A DNA stretch of 10,183 nucleotides from Dehalococcoidia bacterium. Its GTDB lineage: Bacteria > Chloroflexota > Dehalococcoidia > Tepidiformales > Tepidiformaceae. Shown here in pieces: positions 4,856-10,183 of this stretch. Every line of letters starts with the position of its first letter. The first letter of the stretch is position 1. The stretch is taken from assembly GCA_023228745.1 (NCBI GenBank), contig JALOAP010000081.1, positions 1 to 10,183 of the forward strand. Direction: 5' to 3'. The translations under genes and the position numbers were made by a program. Under the pieces are notes generated by a model that saw only the letters and a list, made by a program, of their open reading frames with translations, searched no databases and was not told where the DNA came from.

Positions 4856-6202
4856 ATGACTGCACTCCTTACCCGCCCCAGGATTGGCGGTGCTCCCGAC
4901 GCCTATCGCGCCTACTCTGCCCACAACTATTGGCAGATTCCCCAGGTGGAGCGCCTCTCCGAAGAGCAGCGCTTCGCCATCGATGTTGTGGCGAAGGTCC
5001 TGCCCTTCAAGACCAACAACTACGTCGTCGACCAGCTCATCGACTGGGACGCTGTCCCCGACGACCCGATCTTCATCCTCAACTTCCCGCAGGCCGACAT
5101 GCTCGACCCGGCGGATTTCGATGCCGTCGCGCGGCTCCTGCGTGCCGGTGCACCCAGCAGCCAGGTTGACGAAGTCGTCGACCGCATCCGGCACTCGTTG
5201 AACCCGCATCCCGCCGGCCAGCTCGAACATAACGTCCCCACGCTCGAAGGCGTCCGCCTCCAGGGGATCCAGCACAAGTATCCGGAGACCGTGCTCTTCT
5301 TCCCGAGCAACGGCCAGACCTGTCACGCCTACTGCACCTTCTGCTTCCGCTGGCCCCAGTTTGTCGGCATGGACGGGATGAAGTTCGCCATGCGCGAAGC
5401 GGAGCTCCTGGTCGCCTACCTGCGTGAACACCCGGAAGCCTCGAACGTGCTCTTCACCGGCGGTGACCCGCTCGTCATGCGTACCGACCGGCTTGCGCTC
5501 TACATCGATGCCCTGATCGAGGCGAAGTTGCCGAACCTCACGACCATTCGCATCGGCTCAAAAGCGATGAGCTACTGGCCGTATCGCTTCCTCGGCGAGG
5601 AAGGCGAGGAACTGCTCGCCCTCTTCCGCCGCGTCACCGATGCTGGCCTGCATCTCGCACTGATGGCTCACATCAATCACCCGGCCGAGCTTTCGACGGC
5701 CGCCGCCCGCGAGGCACTCGAGCGCATCCGCGAGACGGGCGCCCAGGTGCGTGCGCAGTCGCCACTGATGAAGAACATCAACGACTCGTCCGACGCGTGG
5801 GCGGAAATGTGGGCGGAAGAGGTGCGCCTCGGCGCCATCCCGTACTACATGTTTGTCGCTCGCGATACCGGCGCCAAGCACTACTTCGAAGTGCCGCTCG
5901 TCCGCGCCTGGGAGATCTTCCAGGATGCGTATAAGCGCGTTCCCGGCCTCGCCCGGACCGTTCGCGGCCCCAGCATGTCGGCCGGCCCCGGCAAGGTCTG
6001 CGTTCTTGGACCGGCGCAGGTTGGCAACGAACGCGTGCTGGCCCTCAACTTCCTGCAGGGGCGGAACCCGGACTGGGTCGGCCGGCCGTTCTTTGCGCAG
6101 TACGACGAGCAGGCGACCTGGCTCGACGAGCTCCGGCCCGCCTTCGGCGAGGAGAAGTTCTTCTTCGAAGACGAACTGGCCGGGATGTTCGCACAGCCCT
6201 GA
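4856..6202 (+). CDS. KamA-like radical SAM / PLP aminomutase family protein
   Basis: A 448-residue enzyme of the lysine 2,3-aminomutase superfamily. Seen: a KYPETVLFFPSN lead-in (141-152), the radical SAM cluster C156-x3-C160-x2-C163 (CHAYCTFC), the SAM-binding TGGDP (201-205), the core strand LALMAHINHPAE (267-278), MKNIND (305-310), FVARDTG (333-339) and RGPSMSAGPGK (370-380), whose K380 matches the PLP-binding lysine of KamA (PGGGGK). D337 aligns with one of the two aspartates that hold the lysine side-chain amine in Clostridium KamA. The second aspartate (VDAPGGGGK) is a serine here by motif alignment. The substrate is therefore uncertain: lysine, another amino acid or something else. A strong AGGAGG lies 5 bases before the ATG. 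It is the third gene after a c-di-AMP riboswitch. No ablB-like acetyltransferase is visible in the window. Confidence 0.88.
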   Translation: MTALLTRPRIGGAPDAYRAYSAHNYWQIPQVERLSEEQRFAIDVVAKVLPFKTNNYVVDQLIDWDAVPDDPIFILNFPQADMLDPADFDAVARLLRAGAPSSQVDEVVDRIRHSLNPHPAGQLEHNVPTLEGVRLQGIQHKYPETVLFFPSNGQTCHAYCTFCFRWPQFVGMDGMKFAMREAELLVAYLREHPEASNVLFTGGDPLVMRTDRLALYIDALIEAKLPNLTTIRIGSKAMSYWPYRFLGEEGEELLALFRRVTDAGLHLALMAHINHPAELSTAAAREALERIRETGAQVRAQSPLMKNINDSSDAWAEMWAEEVRLGAIPYYMFVARDTGAKHYFEVPLVRAWEIFQDAYKRVPGLARTVRGPSMSAGPGKVCVLGPAQVGNERVLALNFLQGRNPDWVGRPFFAQYDEQATWLDELRPAFGEEKFFFEDELAGMFAQP

Positions 6203-6212
6203 TGGGGTAGGC

Positions 6213-6242
6213 CGGGGAGGTTGCGCACCCCGCGCCTCCCCG
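6213..6242 (+). terminator. GC-rich hairpin after the KamA-like gene
   Basis: A perfect 8-base inverted repeat CGGGGAGG (6213-6220) / CCTCCCCG (6235-6242) with a 14-base loop starts 10 bases after the stop codon. No T-run follows, so it is a non-canonical terminator or a 3'-end stabilising hairpin. Its position between the gene end and a candidate new promoter fits a transcript end. Confidence 0.45.
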
Positions 6243-6262
6243 ACGATCACGCCTCGCTCTGA

Positions 6263-6268
6263 TACACT
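6263..6268 (+). promoter_or_regulatory. Candidate -10 box (TACACT) for the tandem-domain gene
   Basis: TACACT preceded by TGA sits in the short AT-richer patch between the hairpin and the next gene, about 50 bases before the ATG at 6319. The -35 position (CCGACG, 6240-6245, 17-bp spacer) is poor and overlaps the hairpin. Weak evidence, given because the 116-base gap otherwise holds only the hairpin. Confidence 0.25.
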
Positions 6269-6318
6269 ACCGCCGCGCCCTCCGGCGATCTGACCGCCGG
6301 CGCGGGCCCGGAGTTGTG

Positions 6319-6972
6319 ATGTACCGTCGGATCTTTAGTGGTGTTATCGACCAGGGGAAGACCCAATCCTTCCTCGCGGCGATGCGGGAAGCTCGCGACC
6401 ACCAGCAAGACCGCGGGATCCGGGCACGAACCAGCATCTGGGGCGCCATGACTGGCCAGACCAACGGCGTCCTGATCATCTCCGACTTCAACACGATGAA
6501 CGACCTGGAGCGGTTCACCGAAATGGCCGCGCAAGATTCCAATTTCGCTGTCGTGCGCCGCGCCGTACGGAGCGAGATGGTGTTCGAAGCATCCGATGTC
6601 TCGATCCACCGGCTCTCCTACCATTCGGAGGGGCTGATTTCGAGTGAGGACGCGACCGCTCCGCGGCGGTACATGCGCGTGCTCGCGGGCGATGTACAGC
6701 CCGGGCGCCACCACCAGTTCGTCATGGCCATCTCGGAGGCCCTTGAGTACCAGAAGGCGCACGGCATCGATGCCACGACCAGCGTGTGGTCCTCCGTCAC
6801 GGGCCCCACGGCCGGCATTTCGCTCGTCGCCGAATTCGACTCTTTCTCCGAACTCGAGCGCTTCGACGAGCTTTCCCAGAAAGACTCCGAGTTTGGCAAG
6901 CTCCGGCGCGCCGCACGCGCGACCATGGTCTTCCTCACCAGCGAGGTCGACCTCTATCGCAACCTCCTCTGA
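6319..6972 (+). CDS. Tandem-duplicated ferredoxin-like (dimeric alpha/beta-barrel type) protein
   Basis: A 217-residue protein of unknown function made of two homologous halves, residues about 3-99 and 117-215, joined by a short linker (SEGLISSEDATAPR). Parallel segments show the duplication: RRIFSGVIDQGKTQSFLAA against MRVLAGDVQPGRHHQFVMA; RTSIWGAMTGQTNGVLIISDF against TTSVWSSVTGPTAGISLVAEF; NDLERFTEM against SELERFDEL; VVRRAVRSEMVF against KLRRAARATMVF. Each half has a strand-helix-strand-strand-helix-strand pattern like NIPSNAP or stress-responsive dimeric barrels, so one chain could fold as an internal pseudo-dimer. No catalytic residues are recognised. Conserved W41 and W157 sit at the same place in each copy. 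ATG 6319 is preferred over the overlapping GTG 6316 because GGAG (6310-6313) is 5 bases before it. It looks like a single-gene unit; no partner is evident. Confidence 0.82.
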   Translation: MYRRIFSGVIDQGKTQSFLAAMREARDHQQDRGIRARTSIWGAMTGQTNGVLIISDFNTMNDLERFTEMAAQDSNFAVVRRAVRSEMVFEASDVSIHRLSYHSEGLISSEDATAPRRYMRVLAGDVQPGRHHQFVMAISEALEYQKAHGIDATTSVWSSVTGPTAGISLVAEFDSFSELERFDELSQKDSEFGKLRRAARATMVFLTSEVDLYRNLL

Positions 6973-7002
6973 CGCCGGGTTCTTTGTGGCCCACGAGGGC
7001 CG

Positions 7003-7008
7003 TACGAT
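7003..7008 (+). promoter_or_regulatory. Candidate -10 box (TACGAT) 7 bases before an ATG
   Basis: TACGAT (TANNNT pattern) is followed by exactly 7 bases and the ATG at 7016, the same geometry as the TATAAT in front of the gene starting at 4062. This would give a leaderless message. It competes with a second reading in which translation starts at ATG 7007, inside the hexamer, using GAGGG (6995-6999). No good -35 was seen. Confidence 0.3.
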
Positions 7009-7870
7009 GCGCCGCATGAACGTACTTCTGCTCGGTGCGAACGGTCAGCTCGGCTCGGACATTGTTCGCCTTTGGAACGATGATGGCGTGCGCGTGCGTG
7101 CGGCCACCCGGGCGGACGCCGACGTGACCGATGCCGAGGCAGTCGGCCGCCTCGTCCACGATGCGAAGCCCGATGTCGTCATCAACACCACCGCGTTCCA
7201 TAACCTCCCCGCCTGCGAAGAGGACCCGGAAATCGCGTTCCGCGTGAACGTCGTCGGGGGCCGGAACATCGCGCAGTCGGCTGCCAGCGTGGGCGCTGCG
7301 ATCGTGCAAATCAGCACCGACTACGTCTTCGATGGGACCAAGCGCACACCCTACCTGGAAGACGATGCCCGGCGGTCGCTGAACGTCTATGGTGCGGCGA
7401 AGATCGCGACCGAGGACGTCGTCCGGCAGGCCAACCCCGAGGCACTCATCGTGCGCGTCTCGGGCCTGTACGGCCTCGCTGGGTCGGCCGGGAAGGGTGG
7501 CAACTTCGTCGAAACGATGCTCCGCCTCGCCCGCGAGGGAAAGCCCGTCCGCGTCGTTTCCGACCAGGTGACCGCGCCCACGAATACCGCAGAGATCGCC
7601 GAGGCACTGTTCCCCCTCGTGGCCGGCAGGACGCGTGGCACGGTCCATCTTGCTCCCGGAGATGGCTGTAGCTGGTACGAATTCGCTGCTGCGATCTTCG
7701 CTGCCTGCGGACTCTCACCCGATTTCGCGCCGGTCACCACCGCCGAGTTCGGCGCGCCACTCGAACGGCCGATGTATAGCGTGCTCGGTTCCACGCGAGT
7801 GCCACCCCTGCGACCCTGGCACGAGGGGCTGATGCGTTACCTGCGCGAAAAAGGACACGCCACGACCTAG
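7007..7870 (+). CDS. rfbD: RmlD-like dTDP-4-dehydrorhamnose reductase / sugar-nucleotide reductase
   Basis: A short-chain dehydrogenase of the RmlD type, which reduces dTDP-4-dehydro-L-rhamnose to dTDP-L-rhamnose for cell-surface glycans. The length is 284 residues from ATG 7016, or 287 from ATG 7007. Numbered from 7016: Rossmann motif GANGQLG (7-13), D37 in DADVTD, STDYVFDG (100-107) and catalytic Y125-x3-K129 (YGAAK). Substrate-side motifs are RVSGLYG (147-153), SDQVTAPTN (182-190) and RPMYSVL (251-257). The loop after VVINTTA is FHNLPACEEDPE instead of the common YTAVDKAE of textbook RmlD. A related sugar reductase is therefore possible, and the family name is safer than the exact substrate. 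No rmlA, rmlB or rmlC neighbours are present. The start is ambiguous: ATG 7007 has GAGGG 7 bases upstream; ATG 7016 would be leaderless. Confidence 0.85.
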   Translation: MRRMNVLLLGANGQLGSDIVRLWNDDGVRVRAATRADADVTDAEAVGRLVHDAKPDVVINTTAFHNLPACEEDPEIAFRVNVVGGRNIAQSAASVGAAIVQISTDYVFDGTKRTPYLEDDARRSLNVYGAAKIATEDVVRQANPEALIVRVSGLYGLAGSAGKGGNFVETMLRLAREGKPVRVVSDQVTAPTNTAEIAEALFPLVAGRTRGTVHLAPGDGCSWYEFAAAIFAACGLSPDFAPVTTAEFGAPLERPMYSVLGSTRVPPLRPWHEGLMRYLREKGHATT

Positions 7871-7894
7871 GGAGCCGCGCAGCCCTGGCCTCCC
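7870..7894. terminator. Weak hairpin between convergent genes
   Basis: GGGAG (7870-7874) and CTCCC (7890-7894) form a short imperfect stem in the 37-base gap between the convergent rfbD-like gene and nadC. No T-run is present on either strand. It could act as a weak bidirectional end; little more can be said. Confidence 0.2.
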
Positions 7895-7907
7895 GCAGCT
7901 CACTGCG

Positions 7908-8765
7908 TCAGAACTCTAAGTCGAGGCCAATGTCGAGGGCCGTTGCGCTGTGTGTGAGCGCACCCACCGAGATAGCGTCGACCCCGGTCTCGGCGATCTG
8001 CTGGACCGTTTCGAGCGTGATGCCGCCGCTCGCTTCGAGTTTCGCCCGGCCAGCGACGACCCGCACCGCCTCGGCCATGTCGGAGGTGGACATGTTGTCC
8101 AGCAGGATCCACTCGGGCTCACCTTCGAGCGCCGACTGAAGCTGCTCAAGCGTGTCGATCTCGACCTCGACCGGCGTGCCGGGGCGGAGGGCCCGGATGG
8201 CGGCCACGCCGTCCGCCAGCGATCGCCCTTCGCGTGCGAGCGCCTCGCGGTGGTTGTCCTTGATCATCGCCATCACCGCCAGGTCGCGCCGATGGTTCGT
8301 ACCTCCACCGCAGCGGACGGCGTACTTTTCCAGGTCCCGCAAACCGGGCGTCGTCTTGCGCGTGTCTAGGATCACGGCGTTCGTGCCGGCGACGGCCTGG
8401 ACATACCGTCGCGTCAGCGTGGCCGTCGCGGAGAGCCGCTGAACGAAGTTGAGCGAGGTTCGCTCCGCCTGGAGCAGCGCCCGCACCGGTCCGCTCGCGA
8501 CTGCGAGCGTTGCGCCGGCCTCGAATGCTTCGCCTTCAGCACAACGCTGTTCGAACTGTACCCGGCCGTCGACCTGCTGGAAGGTCTCGGCGGCGACCGG
8601 GAACCCTGCAGCGACACCCGCCTGTTTCGCGACAAATATCGCGCGTCCCGTCAGCTCGGTGCTCACCGTGGCGAGGCTGGTCACATCCTCGAATGCCCGG
8701 TCCTCCTCGAGTGCGCGGCGGACTGCCGCTGCCACGACGTCCGGGTTGAGCGGATCAATCTCCAC
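7908..8765 (-). CDS. nadC: Nicotinate-nucleotide pyrophosphorylase (quinolinate phosphoribosyltransferase)
   Basis: Converts quinolinate and PRPP to nicotinate mononucleotide, the third step of de novo NAD synthesis. The 285-residue length matches the family. Seen: ERTSLNFVQRLSATAT (101-116), DTRKTTPGLR (134-143), EKYAVRCGGGTNHR (146-159), KDNH (169-172), EVEID (200-204), LLDN (221-224), EASGGI (244-249) and the C-terminal DAISVGALTHS (263-273). All expected basic residues for the two phosphate-rich substrates are there. The GTG start at 8765 is chosen because it yields the usual short N-terminus (EIDPLNPDVVAAAVRRALEED) and has GGCAGG 9 bases upstream. In-frame ATG (8801) and GTG (8837) codons exist, but they would run over conserved C-terminal nadB sequence and add residues atypical for NadC. 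The start overlaps nadB by 11 bases, so the two are translationally coupled. Confidence 0.96.
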   Translation of the reverse strand: MEIDPLNPDVVAAAVRRALEEDRAFEDVTSLATVSTELTGRAIFVAKQAGVAAGFPVAAETFQQVDGRVQFEQRCAEGEAFEAGATLAVASGPVRALLQAERTSLNFVQRLSATATLTRRYVQAVAGTNAVILDTRKTTPGLRDLEKYAVRCGGGTNHRRDLAVMAMIKDNHREALAREGRSLADGVAAIRALRPGTPVEVEIDTLEQLQSALEGEPEWILLDNMSTSDMAEAVRVVAGRAKLEASGGITLETVQQIAETGVDAISVGALTHSATALDIGLDLEF

Positions 8766-10183
8766 GATGAAACACCTGCCTTCGTTGCCAATGCTCGTCA
8801 TCTCGCTGGGGGAAATCCCTGCGGAAGTGGGCGCCACGGCTCTCCTCGCGGCGCAGTGCCGCGCGAAGCATCAGCCGCGCCAGGACAGACATCTGACGGC
8901 GTTCGAAACCGGCACGGTCGGCCGGTTCGGGGGCAATGGTCCAGCCCTCCGCCTCTGCCAGCCCGGCCTCCAGCCCGTCCCTGCTGCGTTCGATGCCGGC
9001 GTGCTCCCACATGAGGCGTTGAACCGCAGCGTACGACGGTGCGTCGCCACCGGGGTCGAAGAGCGGCTCGCTTTCCGGGCTCCGGGTCGACCACTCCCCG
9101 TTGCCCTGCTCCATGTGCTCCACCACCCGTTTACCGAAGACCACCGTCTCCATCAGCGAATTGCTCGCCAGTCGATTCGCGCCGTGGACGCCCGTACACG
9201 CCACCTCCCCACACGCGTACAGGCCCGTGATGCACGTTCGCCCCCAGGTGTCAGTACGGACGCCCCCCATCAGGTAGTGCGCCGCGGGGGCCACCGGGAT
9301 GGGCTCGTGCCGGATGTCGATCCCGTGTTCGTGGCAGAAGCTGTAGATCCCGGGGAACCGCGCCGCGAGGTCGACGTCGGTGATCTCGCTGCAATCGAGG
9401 AGTGCATAGTCCTGCCCGGTCCGCCGCATCTCCGCCACGATAGCGCGAGCGACCACGTCGCGCGGCGCAAGGTCGGCAAGTTCGTGGTAGCGGGCCATGA
9501 ACGCCTCCCCGTCCTCGTTCCGGAGCACCGCACCCTCGCCGCGCACAGCTTCGGAGATCAGGAACGGAGGCGTGCCGGGGAGCCGGAGTGCCGTCGGGTG
9601 GAACTGGTAGAACTCGAGGTCGGCGACTTCGGCGCCGGCCATGAACGCGAGGGCGATGCCGTCTCCCGTGGTGACTTCGGGGTTCGTCGTGTGCGAAAAA
9701 AGCTGCCCGGCGCCGCCGGTTGCGAGGACCACCCACTCAGCCTCATACACCTCCGCGGTGCCGCTGCGCACATCGATCGCTTCAACCCCACGGATGCGGC
9801 CGCCCTCAACTGCTAGCCGGGTAACGAGTGTGTAGTCGAGGATGGTGATGCCGGGCGCTTGCGCCGCGCCTGTGAGGGCGGTTTCGATCTCCGCACCGGT
9901 GCGGTCGCCCCCCGCGTGGAGCACGCGCGATTGGCTGTGTGCGGCCTCCCGTCCGAGCGCGACTTCCCCGCCAAGCTGGTCAAACGAGACGCCGTAGTCG
10001 ATCAGGTCGCGAATCCGCGACGGCGCTTCGGTGCAGAGGACCTCCGCTGCCGCTTCGTCCACAAGACCCGCGCCCACGCTGATAGTGTCGGCGAGGTGTT
10101 GCTCCACCGAATCGAGCGGCCCGACGGCGGCAGCGATCCCGCCCTGCGCCCAGCGCGTGTTGCACTCGTCGATGCTGCCCTTG
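8755..10183 (-). CDS. nadB: L-aspartate oxidase, N-terminus cut off by window edge
   Basis: A FAD enzyme oxidising L-aspartate to iminoaspartate, first step of NAD synthesis. The frame stays open to the right edge: codons upstream of the GTG at 10107 read SIDECNTRWAQGGIAAAVGP, the flavin-domain motif next to the missing N-terminal GSGxAG. The true start lies outside, probably 30-45 residues further. Seen in order: LHAGGDRTGAEI, VVLATGGAGQLF, TGDGIALAFMAGAEVADLEFYQFHPTAL with its active-site histidine, SEAVRGEGAVL, APRDVVARAI, PAAHYLMGGVRTD, and GLYACGEVACTGVHGANRLASNSLME. The C-terminal helical domain ends in SRGAHFRRDFP, which closes the family's usual C-terminus. The active-site histidines and the arginine of RDVVAR are present, so it is the oxidase and not merely a succinate dehydrogenase relative. 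nadC follows with an 11-base overlap; nadA is not in the window. Confidence 0.96.
   Translation of the reverse strand, partial: KGSIDECNTRWAQGGIAAAVGPLDSVEQHLADTISVGAGLVDEAAAEVLCTEAPSRIRDLIDYGVSFDQLGGEVALGREAAHSQSRVLHAGGDRTGAEIETALTGAAQAPGITILDYTLVTRLAVEGGRIRGVEAIDVRSGTAEVYEAEWVVLATGGAGQLFSHTTNPEVTTGDGIALAFMAGAEVADLEFYQFHPTALRLPGTPPFLISEAVRGEGAVLRNEDGEAFMARYHELADLAPRDVVARAIVAEMRRTGQDYALLDCSEITDVDLAARFPGIYSFCHEHGIDIRHEPIPVAPAAHYLMGGVRTDTWGRTCITGLYACGEVACTGVHGANRLASNSLMETVVFGKRVVEHMEQGNGEWSTRSPESEPLFDPGGDAPSYAAVQRLMWEHAGIERSRDGLEAGLAEAEGWTIAPEPADRAGFERRQMSVLARLMLRAALRREESRGAHFRRDFPQRDDEHWQRRQVFHRGD

Noticed and set aside
4306..4857. Minus-strand open frame (183 codons) across the small-ORF and zinc-ribbon region
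   Set aside because: Runs against the riboswitch, the three strong Shine-Dalgarno sites and the zinc-ribbon motif, all of which point to the plus strand.
8766..8837. Longer NadC N-terminus from ATG 8801 or GTG 8837
   Set aside because: The added residues are the out-of-frame reading of the conserved nadB C-terminus and NadC normally begins close to the DPL segment; GTG 8765 has a ribosome-binding site.
8449..9816. Plus-strand open frame (455 codons) opposite nadC/nadB
   Set aside because: Antisense of conserved nadB/nadC motifs; no ribosome-binding site or family similarity.
1..10183. tRNA genes, CRISPR arrays, insertion sequences, prophage or att sites
   Set aside because: No direct-repeat arrays, transposase-like frames, terminal inverted repeats or tRNA-like cloverleaf/T-loop sequences were noticed on either strand.

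Overview
A GC-rich bacterial window (AT-rich only around 4063-4175) made of tightly packed housekeeping genes with one distinctive regulatory island. No phage, transposon, CRISPR or rRNA/tRNA signals were seen. The fused shikimate kinase/3-dehydroquinate synthase, the short C-x-H-H-W / C-x-x-C zinc-ribbon protein, the codon style and apparently leaderless starts suggest an environmental Chloroflexota-like bacterium; this placement is an inference from style and is weak.

Layout. (1) Bases 2-3753, + strand: a compact operon of aroC (5' end cut off by the window), an aroK-aroB fusion and tgt, with 3 bp and then a 4-bp ATGA overlap between genes. It covers shikimate/chorismate synthesis plus tRNA queuosine modification. 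(2) Bases 3754-4062, - strand: a small dimeric alpha/beta-barrel-like protein that converges stop-to-stop with tgt and appears to be transcribed leaderless. (3) Bases about 4063-4855, + strand: an AT-rich divergent promoter region and a clear cyclic-di-AMP (ydaO-type) riboswitch at about 4171-4283. These are followed by a 62-residue basic small ORF with a perfect Shine-Dalgarno, a structured spacer, and a 61-residue zinc-ribbon protein. (4) Bases 4856-6202: a KamA-like radical SAM/PLP enzyme, probably the main output of the riboswitch transcript, ending in a strong GC hairpin. (5) Bases 6319-6972: a protein made of two tandem copies of a ferredoxin-like domain. (6) Bases 7007-7870: an RmlD-like sugar-nucleotide reductase. 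(7) Bases 7908-10183, - strand: nadB (N-terminus cut off by the window) overlapping nadC, two consecutive steps of de novo NAD synthesis.

The part most worth attention is region 3-4: a c-di-AMP sensor apparently controlling an aminomutase-family enzyme together with two tiny uncharacterised proteins. c-di-AMP riboswitches classically control potassium, osmolyte and cell-wall functions, and lysine 2,3-aminomutase is the known entry to beta-lysine-type compatible solutes. A turgor-controlled beta-amino-acid pathway is therefore a testable hypothesis. The enzyme's pocket is not that of a standard lysine aminomutase, so the substrate is open. A second point of interest is the tgt product, which has a eukaryote-like D-x-V-V motif where classical bacterial enzymes have DECTP.
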